A stretch of 64,000 nucleotides of DNA from Pseudogymnoascus destructans (GCF_001641265.1 NW_020167535.1:310001-374000); one strand, 5' to 3'; shown: positions 53,967 through 64,000, numbered from the stretch's first letter. Numbers and translations are program-made. The notes: generated from the letters alone by a model not told the origin.

Positions 53967-55343
53967 ATGCCTCCAAAGACCAACGGTCGTGATGGGAAGC
54001 CCCCGCCCTCCGCAGCGACGAACTTGATCGGTGAGTCCCAATCGCAGTTCAAATCTATTGCGCCAATGGCTTCTAACTTTCCATAGCTGGCGGTGGTGCA
54101 GGAATGATGGAGGCGCTTATCTGCCATCCTCTCGGTATGTTCACCTCGGCGACTTTCAATGGGCCAGGTTTCTGATACTGTCATCTAGATACTATCAAAG
54201 TTCGCATGCAACTTTCTCGTCGCGCGCGTGCCCCAGGTGTAAGTGGAGATAGGCAGCCCAGACCTGGCAGCATTCTAACAAACCATATAGGTGAAGTCAA
54301 GAGGATTCATTGCCACGGGATCAGAAATCATCAAGCGCGAGACCCCCCTCGGTCTCTACAAAGGTCTTGGCGCAGTGGTAACTGGCATTATGCCCAAGAT
54401 GGCCATTCGATTCACGTCGTTTGAGGCATACAAGGCCATGCTCGCAAACAAGGAGACTGGTGTCGTCAGCACAAAAGCAACCTTCTTTGGTATGATTCTG
54501 GCATTCCGAGTGTAGCCGCGCAAAATCGGTTGCAACTCTAAAAGTTGTTCAACGCTGACGATTCAATTCTAGCTGGCCTCGCTGCCGGTGTTACAGAGGC
54601 TGTCGCAGTTGTAACGCCGATGGAGGTCATCAAGATCCGTCTCCAAGCACAGAACCACTCCATGGCCGACCCCCTCGATGTCCCCAAATACCGCAATGCC
54701 GCACACGCATTGTACACTGTGGTTAAAGAGGAGGGTTTTGGAGCGTTATACCGTGGAATTTCGCTTACAGCTCTGAGGCAAGGTATGAGTCGCAATACTT
54801 GATTTCCCCATTCACGCCCCTCCAAAACCTCAAGCACGTGATAGCTACCCCAAGTTATCACTTTCACATGTCAAATGCCTCAACCCCACCACCCTCAGAT
54901 TGCGCCACCACTCAGATACTAATCGATCACCAGGAACCAACCAGGCTGTTAACTTCACTGCCTACACCGAGTTCAAATCTGCCCTCCAAAGATGGCAACC
55001 AGCCTACGCCGACTCCCAGCTCCCCTCCTACCAAACAACCCTCATTGGTCTCGTCTCTGGTGCCATGGGCCCCCTCTCCAACGCCCCCATCGACACCATT
55101 AAGACGCGCCTCCAGAAGACTCCCGCCCAGGCCGGCCAGAGCGCATGGAGCAGAATAACATACATTGCAGCAGACATGTTCAAGACGGAGGGCGTGCACG
55201 CCTTTTACAAGGGCATCACGCCGCGTGTGATGCGTGTCGCTCCCGGCCAGGCCGTTACCTTCACAGTGTACGAGTTCCTGAAGGAGAAGCTCGAGAACAG
55301 GACGACGATCGCGGAGCTTGTGGGCGGTAAGTACGAGGAGTAA
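53967..55343 (+). CDS. SFC1: Mitochondrial succinate-fumarate carrier
   Basis: Six exons (53967-54030, 54087-54134, 54189-54238, 54291-54489, 54573-54782, 54934-55343) give 326 residues. All three mitochondrial-carrier repeats are present, each with its signature: ICHPLDTIKVRMQLSRRA, VTPMEVIKIRLQAQNH and NAPIDTIKTRLQKTP. Conserved elements include KRETPLGLYKGLGAVVTGIM, PKMAIRFTSFEAYK, FGALYRGISLTALRQGTNQA and GVHAFYKGITPRVMRVAPGQ. These match the Sfc1/Acr1 branch rather than citrate or oxoglutarate carriers. It exchanges cytosolic succinate for mitochondrial fumarate across the inner membrane, needed for growth on acetate or ethanol. Every junction keeps phase. Confidence 0.95.
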
Positions 55344-56029
55344 GTGTTCTGTATTTTACCATGATGGACGGATCATGTTGGGCATTGTTGGAGGCAAGGC
55401 ATTTTCATGCGAGTGGCTAAAAGCGTTATGGTGACACTCTGTATATAGACGCTGTGCGTAGATTATATGGTATCGAGTACTTATATCCATTTTATATCAA
55501 GTTTGCTTGGTACAATCTTCCGGGACCTGGTGATCATCCCAATGCCTGCGTCATAGTGCATTCCCTGGTCGTGCTTCTGATGCCCGAAAAGGGACAAGTA
55601 GGAACGTGCAGATAGACCCTAGCGCTGGTATGAGTGTTTAGAGCAATACTGGAGAGGAAATAGAGCCCCTTGATCGCTCAGGGTTATAATAGTCCAGCAT
55701 ATTACGGTCTTTTAATGATCTATGTGCTCAGAAATCGGTCCAAAGACAACCTTTACCAGCTCAATTGCTTGTATTAACCCACAGTTCCCCAGGATCATTC
55801 CTCTAACTTTTAGGCACCACAACCAGAGCGTGGCCACTATGTAATATTAAGATAATACCAATAGGCATCTCAAAGTGAAGTTCTTCGGTATATATATCTA
55901 CGGCAACTTTTAACTCCTGGTCACTGCTCAGGTCGACAATTTTTGTGTCATGGTTAACATACAAACTGTCCACCAATTTAAGCATATGTCCCAAGAAACA
56001 TCCACCCGTGGCCATTTCCCCTATGTACC
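55344..56029. other. Intergenic: convergent 3' ends of SFC1 and TWF1
   Basis: 686 bp; no supported gene or repeat. Confidence 0.55.
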
Positions 56030-57158
56030 TCACCTCCTCCCCGGCCTCTTCGGTCTATCAAAAGCCTTCTTGGTCTCCACCTTCGGCTTAAATTCCTCCT
56101 CGATACTCTCCGGGCTAAGCTCATCTGGGTCGCTTGCCTCGATCTTCTTCACGACCTTCAAAGCCGCCCCCTTCTCTGCGACAGCGATGACGCCCTGCCG
56201 CGAACTGGCGTAGAGCATTCGCTCCTTGATCTTGCTGGCACCTGGGCAAGTGTATATGAAGATTATAGAGGTTGAGGGAGGGCCATTGGGAACATCATGG
56301 CTGTGGTTGAAGAAGGAGAAGCGGGGCTCGGAGGAAGAGATGACCGTAGATAGTTCTGGCAATGTCGCGGTGGATGTGGACGCCAGCTCGATCGTTTCGA
56401 ACGCGATATTGATTTTCTAAGAGGTGTATTAGCTACTTCCATTATAATGTATATGCAAAGCAGGGGTGGGCAGTAGACTGCTCGTACCAATTGGACAAGG
56501 TTATCTCCACCCGCAGAGTCCCCCAACTTCTTCAGGGCGCCCAGGGCGTCGTCAGATATTGGCATTGCAAAGTGGTCACTAATGTGGCTCCTCTTGACGT
56601 TTGATCCTCTGCCCTCCTCCGACTCTGCCCTCTTAACTGCGCCCAGCGCCAGCTCCTCTTCCGTCAAGGGCGCTTCTAACTCAACATGCTTATCGTGCTT
56701 CCTGAACCCATCTGCCGTCAACTCCGCCTTCGTCGTCGCGAAAATGGTTTCCCTAAATCTTTCGATTCCTAGTTCGCGAATTAAAGTGAGGCGCGTGGAT
56801 GCGAAGAGCATCTTCTGTCTCACGGGCGCGGCATCGGGGACGTAAGTCACGGCGATGAAGCTGTCGCTCGCATCGGGGTAGCGGCGTAATATTATGTATG
56901 CCGCTCCTTTGTCCGTGACGTGGGGGGTAAGAAGATCCAGATCACTAAAGAAGTCGGAAGTGGAGGGCTCGATGGCGGATCCAGGGATGAGCTTCTCCTT
57001 GTCGATTTTGACCAGGAGCCCGCGCTGGTTGGGAGATGCCACGAGGTTGTTGAAGGCTGCTACGAGCTCGGCGGAGGCTAGAGCACCTTGGTATCAGCAG
57101 GAAGCTCTCCCCGACGCACCCCGAATTGAATCAGGTTACCTGCAATTCCTGACTGCAT
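56030..57158 (-). CDS. TWF1: Twinfilin (two ADF-H domains)
   Basis: Exons 57158-57140, 57077-56488 and 56416-56030 give 331 residues. The start MQSGIAASAELVAAFNNLVA is typical of twinfilin. The first ADF-homology domain spans about 1-140 (GAAYIILRRYPDASDSFIAV, RQKMLFASTRLTLIRELG). The second spans about 175-310 (SIIFIYTCPGASKIKERMLY, ASSRQGVIAVAEKGAALKVV). The C-terminal tail EEFKPKVETKKAFDRPKRPG holds the basic capping-protein-binding motif. The protein sequesters ADP-actin and caps or depolymerises filament ends at actin patches. The 57-bp intron between exons 2 and 3 joins VQL to KINIAFETIE. Confidence 0.95.
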
Positions 57159-57671
57159 TGTGAATTGTCTCTTTCTCTGATTGATTTACGTGGCAGCTAC
57201 TGTCACTTCAGGATATATTGATGACGCTCTGGTGTTTCGAGGTCGGCGCTAGATGGAGGGGTAATACGCGAGGTGACAGGGTTCAGTGCTACCTGAGGAG
57301 ATGGAGCAGATTTCTATCGCGTAGATATCAACATATCAACATGCGCTTCGAAGCACCCATGAACGTCCGACTCATATAAACATTGTCAACGCTTAAGGAA
57401 GGAGCGACTGCGCGGTTATTAGGCGCACGGAAGTTGTAGCTGTGCATCTCATATGTAGCAATTGTGGCCATGGCCACTTCGCAGCGAACCACGGACGCCT
57501 TGTTGGGTGAGTGGAAAGTTCACTTCGTTCCCCATCTACCTTGCCATTCTATCCCCTGTACTCCCAGTCTGAACAACTCTGTCTCTGCGGGTACAAACCG
57601 TCAAAAGTACAACTTCCTGCCATCTGAGTATCCTTTCCATCAAGTTCTTTCATAAATACAAAAAGTAAATC
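57159..57671. promoter_or_regulatory. Divergent promoter region of TWF1 and MED22; possible upstream ORF
   Basis: 513 bp. A plus-strand ATG at 57464 (MAMATSQRTTDALL when read from 57458) followed by a GTGAGT donor could be a 5' leader exon or upstream frame of MED22. No in-phase acceptor linking it to the MED22 frame was found. Confidence 0.4.
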
Positions 57672-58243
57672 ATGGAAGGGAGACCAAGCATGTCAAACGA
57701 TCGACGCAGTCCCAGTCGCTCAGCGTCGGCTGACCAAACTGCAAATGAAGCCTCTCAAGCTGTCATTGCTAACGATGGTGATGTCACTCACGTGGCACCC
57801 CTTTCTCCTCCAGCGCCTCTTCCTTCATCTCTCAATACACGCACGGGACCGAGTACTAACGAGCTTATGGAACGTGAGCAAGGAATCGTCGATGCCATGC
57901 TTCTCAGATTCAAGAACATCATTGAGCTCGCTACAACGAACAAGGGAGATGTGACTTCGGAAGTTGCTGCTGCTCAAGCCTTCCAGACGAATGTGGAGAC
58001 GCAGGCTTTGGTATGTCTATTGTTATTTGATTCAAGTTGAGAGTAAAAGGCTAATGACCACGCCAGATCCGCGCCGCTCAAGATCTCCTCTCACTCACGC
58101 GGGAGATGAAGGAGTTATGGCTTTTCGGGCCCTTGAGAGGACTGGGTGAAGGAGAGGAGGGTGGTTCGATTGACGACAATTCAAAGAGAGTCGTTGAGAT
58201 GGTTGAAGCAATGATTCAAGAGCGCACAGGAAGGGAAATGTAG
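57672..58243 (+). CDS. MED22: Mediator head subunit Med22 (Srb6)
   Basis: Exons 57672-58010 and 58067-58243 give 171 residues. The first ~75 residues are a disordered Ser/Pro-rich extension. The Med22 core follows: ELMEREQGIVDAMLLRFKNI, VAAAQAFQTNVETQAL, then IRAAQDLLSLTREMKELWLF and GPLRGLGEG, ending in an acidic helix. The DLL.LTR..KE.WLFG stretch is the family signature. Med22 pairs with Med11 in the Mediator head and contacts TFIIH. A second in-frame ATG at 57690 (MSNDRRSPS) could also be the start. Confidence 0.85.
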
Positions 58244-58736
58244 ACACGATGATTTACGAGCGTACGAGAATAGAGGCACAGGGAGAGATGCAAATGATAA
58301 CCCATTTCATATTGAATGCTAAGTCTGCTGCCCAATCGATCCGTGCTGTGATTCCGTCCCAAGTATAGCAAGAGATGAAAATGATAACACATTTCATATT
58401 TGATGGTAAGTTTGCTGCCCACCCCCGAACCAACCTTCCCAATGCCCGTCTAACTACCCAAAAATGACATGCAGTATTCGCAAGCCTGGCGTAGGTTATG
58501 ATAGCTTGGAATAACGCTATAGTGCAACGGTAATAATGGTTCATTCCCAGTTTTCATGACATGCAACATGCCCCTCACATCGCATTCATCCATTCATCGT
58601 ATCATATGTGCTTCGTGCATTCCCAACCATGAGGAAACTGGTTGGTGTGCATCAAGAATCTATCCTTCCCGTGAATAAAAAATGTTCTTTAATCGGATAA
58701 ATGTACTCCTCTAGCGCATCGGTGAGCTTTGAGAGT
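58244..58736. other. Intergenic with short repeats between MED22 and the PKA gene
   Basis: 493 bp holding an imperfect direct repeat (58285-58335 and 58372-58422) and one arm of a distant inverted repeat (58441-58490, partner at 61502-61550). Confidence 0.7.
58285..58422 (+). repeat. Imperfect direct repeat, about 50 bp, two copies 87 bp apart
   Basis: GAGATGCAAATGATAACCCA and following sequence (58285) against GAGATGAAAATGATAACACA (58372); both continue through TTTCATATT and end in TGCTGCCCA with a handful of substitutions. Confidence 0.85.
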
Positions 58737-60255
58737 TTAGAAGTCTGTGAATAAATGGCCATGTCTAAACACCAGTTAGCAATTAAATCTTGTGGTGAAG
58801 ATAGGAACACCTACTCATCCGGTCCTCCGGCTCCGTATTGCTCGGTTTCCTCTGGGTACTTGTCAAACTGACTGGCATCACCAACACCAGCCTTGACAGG
58901 TGGGACATATGGTGCATCAATGTCCTTCTTTGCGAGCCTGTCCCATGTGACTTCGGCAAACCATGCATGTCTCTTCACATCCTCAGCACCGCCGTGCAAA
59001 TTTCCCAGCCGTTTTGTCAGATCAGCGGTGATCAGCTGTTGCAGCAAGTCCTGGGCCGGTGGCTGGATGTACGGAGGATACTTCACTTTCCCCTTAAGAA
59101 TATTCTCGTAGATCTTCATCGGAGAGCCACCGTCCCAGAATGGAGTATATCCACAAAGCATTTCGAAAATCAGGATCCCAAGAGACCACCTACACCACAT
59201 TAGAGAAAGAAAGAAGAGTTAAAATGGAAACTAACCAGTCGACAGATTTGTTGTATCCTTTGCTGGAAACCACTTCTGGAGCCAAGTAGTCAGGTGTCCC
59301 ACAAAGAGTCCACGTGATATCTGGTACTCTCTTCGCAAATCCAAAATCAGTGATCTTGAGATGTCCATGGCGATCCAGAAGTAAATTTTCGGGCTTCAAG
59401 TCTCGGTAAATGATGTCCTTTGAGTGCAAGTATTCCAGGGCGAGAGTAACTTCGGCAGCATAAAACTTAGCCACGGGGTTGGGAAACCTCTGTTTGGGAG
59501 TTAGTAGTTGTAGTGTAAAAGAAGAGCTCACTTGCCTGCGACTTTCTGAGGAGCGAAAACAGTTCACCACCTTCGACGAAGTCCATGACCATGTAGATAT
59601 TCTTGGAGTCTTGGAATGTTCCCCACAGCGTTATCAAAAATGGATGCTTGACTTCCTGGAGCATCAGGCGCTCATCATTGGTATGCTCAACCTGCTTCAT
59701 CTTGACCACCTGGGCCTTCTTCAATACTTTAACAGCATAATACCTTTGATTATGTTTTGATTGCACGAGATGAACACGCCCAAAACTTCCGGTACCAAGA
59801 GTTCGCCGGAGATCGAAATCCGTCAAGCTGTACTTGCCCTTGGTACTTCTGGCTTGCTGCTGCGCTACCGCTCCTGCTGGGGCAGCCTGGTTTGTCATTG
59901 TCTGGCCAGTGTTTTCATTTTGGTTGGGATGTATTAAGTTGTGGATGTGAGGTAGGTAATGCTTCTTCTCTTCCTGTGGCTGAGTTTGAGGTGAAGGCGC
60001 ATACTGTTGGTAGTCCGTCCCTGGCGTCATCGGGACTCCGTTGGCGGTCGTCTGGTTCGCTTTAGTTGCAGTTACTGGGATTTCCTGGGGCTTCTGGCCT
60101 TGCGGTTCCTGCCCAGCTGTGCCAGTTTTGGTGAAGTTATGGCCTGCAGCGGGTGTTGTGGACTGCTCTACCGCGTCGTTCGCATTCGTAGCCGCACCGT
60201 CGGGTCCAGGCGCGTCCTTCGTCCGAATCTTTTTGAGGAAGCCGAGTGCCGGCAT
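58737..60255 (-). CDS. cAMP-dependent protein kinase catalytic subunit
   Basis: Exons 60255-59536, 59489-59236, 59189-58815 and 58764-58737 give 458 residues. The first ~140 residues form a Gln/Pro/Thr-rich extension, common in fungal PKA. The AGC kinase domain has the glycine loop GTGSFGRVHLVQ, Lys in YYAVKVLKK, catalytic loop IIYRDLKPENLLL, DFG in KITDFGFAK and activation loop TWTLCGTPDYLAPE with the PDK1-type Thr. The C-terminal tail continues through the last, 28-bp exon to give GPDEHGHLFTDF, with the terminal FxxF hydrophobic motif; reading past the donor would instead end at DE. Intron 1 is GC-AG (GCAAGT). It is released from the regulatory subunit by cAMP and controls growth and development. 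Fungi often have two such genes; which one this is was not determined. Confidence 0.96.
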
Positions 60256-61260
60256 AGAGTAGTGAGATTTCCTGAGCAAGGCACGAAGTTGCCAATCTGG
60301 CGTTGAATTTGGGAGCAGATAATGGCCGTCAACAGTAGTTGTTTGCCGATCGCTGAGACCAATGTGTCGCAGACAGACGTTTACGCCAATACGTATGAAG
60401 CGGGTTTGGCCAGTTCAGTCCCAGTGTGGACTGCGCAGCCTGGAGTAATCAATTGGGTGAATTTGATCGCTATTGTTGGATATTGAATATCGAGGTTCAG
60501 CCAGTGTTAGGAATAAATTGGGTGATAATGATGCTGAACAGCAATGACGCTGTGGTGTCGTTTCGGGTCTGGATGCGAGCTCCGGGTAGCGTTTTCGATA
60601 GAGTAACAGCGGTGAAGAAAAGGAAAGGGTCGGGTCGTAGAAGAAGGATATCCAGGTCAATTCTGTATTGGATTGAGGCGGGAGAGAGAGGAGAGGAGGC
60701 TGTAGTGTTTTGAAGTCGTAGAAGCGTGGGGAGGGTAGAAGCGTAAGAGAGAGGAGGGATGTTGAAGTGGGGTGGTGAGGTGACGAGATGTGTGGGAGGT
60801 GGGAGGGTTTGGGTTGGCTCGTGCTGGTTGGCTGTATGTTTTGGTTTGGCTGTGTACAGAGAGTATTATGGCTTGCATGTACTTTACTCTATGGATTGTA
60901 TGTAACTGGACATGTATGTGCATGTACTGGAGGAGATGTAAGAGGGTATAAAGCACTTGTCCTTACAGCACAATTCGGCTCTATTTCTAGAATCGTGCGG
61001 TTTGTCGCTCTACTTTACAGCTGTGGTGGACTGGCAATGACGGGCATCCGGAAGCAAGTGAAAATCGGCTGGCAGCAAGTCATTTACGACGTCTGATGTG
61101 AGCTGGGAATATTGAGCTTAAGCTGCCACTTCTGGCTCTTATCTGGCATGATTGGCTCTGACTGGCTCCGACTCGCCCAAAAGCGGAGTTTACGGTGCTA
61201 TTATAACGGAGTCTATCATATCATGTTGGTGCATAGTGGAGAGATGGGACTACCCCAACC

Positions 61261-61350
61261 TATGGGATTGTTTATACCGGCCTATGATTGCCTATGATTG
61301 TTTATACCGGCCTATGATTGCCTATGATTGCCTATGATTGCCTATAAAAG
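61261..61350 (+). repeat. Decamer-register tandem repeat (CCTATGATTG / TTTATACCGG)
   Basis: Nine consecutive 10-base blocks, six of them CCTATGATTG or a variant and two TTTATACCGG, with no slippage out of the 10-bp register; it ends in CCTATAAAAG. Confidence 0.9.
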
Positions 61351-61552
61351 CCCCATGATTGTCTGTGGTTGACTATGGGGTTGCCAATATGTTGCATCAT
61401 GGACTTTGGAACCATACATCGTCATACAAAACAGAACATAAGGCGGCGTGAACCCCACAACGGCCACCCGTCATCGTGATCCGCACTTTCTCCATACCCA
61501 CACCAGGCTTGCGAATGCTGCATGTCATTTTTGGGTAGTTACGACGGGTTAG

Positions 61553-61681
61553 TTCTCAATGGAGTATGGATGTGTTGGTGTTAGACGGGCATTGGTTCTC
61601 AATGCAGTATGGATGTGTTGGTGTTAGACGGGCATTAGTTCTCAATGGAGTATGGATGTGTTGGTGTTAGACGGGCATTAG
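61553..61681 (+). repeat. 43-bp tandem repeat, three copies plus a partial fourth
   Basis: Unit begins TTCTCAATGGAGTATGGATG and ends TAGACGGGCATTAG; copies differ by one or two bases. A truncated fourth copy follows to about 61710. The unit end is shared with the inverted-repeat arm just upstream. Confidence 0.92.
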
Positions 61682-61839
61682 CTTTCAATGGAGTATATTA
61701 AAGGGCATTGGCAGAATCAGCAGTAAAGGTCTCCTTTGTGGAAACCAAATTGGGCCAAACGAAACTACAGATAGTGGCTAGCTTATAGATCCCTTTACAT
61801 GTACATCACACCCTCTCCTACGTTCCAGGGAGCTTCAGT

Positions 61840-63826
61840 TCAACCCTCTTCTGAACCATTTCCACCCTCATCTTCAGAGCCCAGTCCCACCGCTTCGTCC
61901 GCCTTGCTGGGTGCTTCCCCCCTGCCCAAAGCCAAAGCCTGTTTGGCAGCAGAGATGCCAGTGGACGTGACCCATAGGAAGTACTCTGAGCGATAGTGAT
62001 CGATATGGTGGAAGAAGGTATGGAATCTGCAAGGGGTTAGTTTTTAAAATCGGAATAGGGATGGGATACATACTGATTTTCCTTCTCTTCTTCCCTGTAT
62101 ATTCTCTCGTAGATCTCCCGTTGTTTGAACTCATTGATCTCTGCCTCGTACTTCGTAAAATCAATCTTCTCCCGCTGAAGGTCGTCGATGGCTCTTTTGT
62201 TGTAGCTATCAAACACGGGCCTCTCCAAAAGGAGACCAAGCCCAGGCGCTTTTGGAATGCTGATCTTATGGTTCTGGTAACTTTCATTAATGCGCTCGAT
62301 TGGAGTGCCGCATCGGACCACCAGTGCTACCATAGCCACCATCTTTCTGATTTGGTGCATCATGAAAGATTGCCCATGGACCTTGAGAGACAACCATTCC
62401 GTGTCATTAACATAAACGGGCTCAGGGTTTACAGTGAATGAACGGATGACTCGCTTTGCGGAATCTTCCTTGAAACTCTTCTGAATCGTATAGTTGTGGA
62501 AGTTTCGTGTTCCCAGATATGCGGACAGTGCTTCTTGCACTCTATCGCGGCGAGTCTCGGAAATTCGATACGCCTTCTTAGCTTTAATATAAGCCGCCTT
62601 GACTTCTTTAATGGCCGCCTCCAATGGAGTAAGAGGTTTAGGTATCTTCCCTGTCTTCTCGCCCGCTGCAGCAGTGGTAGTAGCGGGTAAGTCCTTCTTG
62701 TCATCCGTTGTCTTAGGGGACGTTATCGCATCCCCCGTAGAACCTGTAGATGTGCTCTCCTTAACCTGACCACCTTCGGATTCATCCTTTAATGCAGGAG
62801 TACCAGGTTTCCCCGAGGAGGTTTTCTCCTCCTCGGTATTCTCATCTGGATTCTCAACCACATCCTCCGTATGAATGGCTGCCATAACACTAGCTCGTAG
62901 CTCTGGGTCAAGTTTCTCGAGTATCGGCTTGATGTATTTCTCCTCGGTTTCGCCCCAGAAACCAGCGACATCTTCCTGGCGAGAGTTGTAAGGCTCCAGT
63001 TTTCCCTCTGCGGTAGCGGCATCAACCAGCTTCTTTGCCAGATAGCTCTGGGGATGAGGCGGCAAGAACGAATGCGTCGGGATGAGATATTCGTACCATC
63101 TAGAATCGCATGTCTGGTAGCAACTGAAAGATGCGTTGGTTCTCTCTATGCCCCAAACCCTGATCTGAGGAGGCAATGCAGCATTTATTTTCTCCACGAT
63201 GCCTTCCTCATCGATGATCAGTTTCAGAGATATGACATTGCCGGCAGCATGGACACCTTTGTCCGTTCGCGCACAGCGGACCAGCGAAGATTTCTTAGGG
63301 TCATCAGCATTGGCCTTGGAAATGGCTCCTGCCGTCACAAAGGCGGAAAAGAGGTCTCCTTCAATGGTCTTCTCTGTCGTATTTATCTGCATGCCCTTGT
63401 ATCCGGATCCTGCATAACCAATGAGCACAGCAACCTTCCGCTTTGGTCTGCGCTCCTCCGCTGCGATTTCTTCTTTCGAAAATGGTGATTCAGGGACAGC
63501 GCCCTCCCCGAACTCAGCGATTTTCCGTCTCTTTGATTCTTGCTCGTCCTCATTTCTCTTGCGCTTGTCAACTAGATTTCGGCTTATTTAGTTAGTCGGA
63601 AGTCGACGTAGGGCTTCTCAGAAACAAACCTCCATTCCCCCCTGCCCTTCTCTGCCTTCGGCTGGCGCGAACCATGGTTATTACCCCCGCGCCCTCTGCC
63701 TTTCCCAAATTCTCGCCCGCCGTTATTCCCGCGGTTCCTGTATTTGCCATGGCGGTCGCGGTCATCGACAGGCCTCGAATTGGTTGTGACTGGAGCATCG
63801 CCAGAGGGTTTGTTTTGATCCGCCAT
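61840..63826 (-). CDS. PUS1: tRNA pseudouridine synthase Pus1 (TruA family)
   Basis: The main exon runs from about 63571 to 62074 and the last exon is 62026-61840; the first exon starts at ATG 63826 (MADQNKPSGDAPVTTNSRPV) in an Arg/Gly-rich leader. The catalytic domain has VAVLIGYAGSGYKGMQIN, the catalytic Asp in VRCARTDKGVHAAGNVISLK, YEYLIPTHSF and the second half MMHQIRKMVAMVALVVRCG. An acidic/Ser-Thr insertion (about residues 255-330) divides the two halves. It makes pseudouridine at several positions of tRNAs (27, 34 and 36 types in yeast) and in U2 snRNA and some mRNAs. The first junction is unsettled: the obvious donor (AG/GTTTGT at 63629) and the CTAG acceptor at 63572, with a good CTAAC branch, join out of phase. 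The C-terminus is acidic (DEAVGLGSEDEGGNGSEEG). Confidence 0.88.
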
Positions 63827-64000
63827 CTTGCCAAGTATTTGATGCTTATCATCGCCAATGTCTGGCGTTCTGAGTTTATTTTCAATCCAGTCCCAAAAAT
63901 TAAACGCTAGGGGCGTCTAGGAGCCGCCGCTTGTGCATCAACGGCGCTTATATACTCCATCAGCCTTTCAGCCTTGCCGATAACCAAGTTCCTTCAAAGT
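63827..64000. other. Upstream of PUS1 to the window edge
   Basis: 174 bp; presumed PUS1 promoter, nothing else seen. Confidence 0.5.

Larger units (their letters stand above)
60256..61839. other. Intergenic: PKA upstream region and PUS1 3' side, repeat-rich
   Basis: 1.58 kb without a supported gene. On the plus strand it runs purine-rich near 60600-60800, then has a 10-bp-register repeat (61261-61350), an inverted-repeat arm (61502-61550) and a 43-bp triple repeat (61553-61681). A perfect-looking TATAAA (CCTATAAAAGCCC at about 61341) lies on the plus strand with no gene in front of it. Confidence 0.65.

Noticed and set aside
61553..61681. 43-bp repeats considered as a CRISPR-like array
   Set aside because: The units are contiguous with no spacers and the genome is eukaryotic.

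Overview
This is nuclear DNA of a filamentous ascomycete (Pezizomycotina; the protein flavour suggests Leotiomycetes, but that is an impression and no marker was searched). The grounds are genes split by 45-120 bp introns with GT..AG (occasionally GC..AG) borders and CTAAC-type branch points, compact spacing, orthologues of fungal proteins (Bud4, Set9, Sfc1, Twf1, Cdc37), a GPI-anchored GH16 wall glucanase, and fungal transposons (pogo/Fot-type DNA element, Ty3/gypsy chromovirus, hAT and MULE relics). All exon borders were read by eye and checked for reading phase; none was confirmed by RNA data.

Layout. 1-1271: 5' part of a mitochondrial half-size ABC transporter, running off the left edge. 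2.0-4.7 kb: GH16 glucanase with a long Ser/Thr repeat stalk and GPI tail. 5.9-14.5 kb: CDC37, RTT103, clathrin light chain, a small cytochrome c oxidase subunit and a PPR protein. 15.0-22.9 kb: a very large USP34/USP9X-like deubiquitinase (about 2548 residues). 23.7-25.7 kb: GMP synthase. 26.3-27.1 kb: RNase P/MRP subunit Pop3. 27.2-39.4 kb: transposon block. 39.9-44.4 kb: Bud4. 45.2-48.8 kb: a BTB protein and the H4K20 methyltransferase Set9. 49.3-53 kb: mitochondrial uL14, RPB9, Ess1/Pin1, DHFR. 54-58.2 kb: succinate-fumarate carrier, twinfilin, Mediator subunit 22. 58.7-60.3 kb: PKA catalytic subunit, with unusual short repeats on both sides. 61.8-63.8 kb: tRNA pseudouridine synthase Pus1.

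The transposon block is a set of nested insertions that can be unpacked completely because every target-site duplication survives. A pogo-type element of about 1.86 kb (48-bp perfect inverted repeats, TA duplication) was hit by two retrotransposon events: a 475-bp solo LTR (CACTG duplication) and a gypsy LTR (GGGAG). The gypsy LTR was itself hit by a second solo LTR of its own family (AACCC) and by a complete 6.7-kb gypsy element in opposite orientation (TATCA). The complete element has a single open Gag-Pol frame, a chromodomain and two LTRs that look identical, so it inserted recently. Its presumed transcript start is complementary to the sequence beside the 5' LTR, suggesting Tf1-type self-priming.

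The genes are mostly housekeeping and form no pathway cluster. Several act on RNA polymerase II or chromatin (RTT103, RPB9, ESS1, MED22, SET9), and RPB9 and ESS1 are divergent neighbours. I found no gene cluster that looks like a new biosynthetic or defence system. The most interesting items are the nested transposons with possible self-priming, a hidden in-frame intron in the deubiquitinase, three GC-AG introns, an ATG-only first coding exon in ESS1, and the repeats around the PKA gene.
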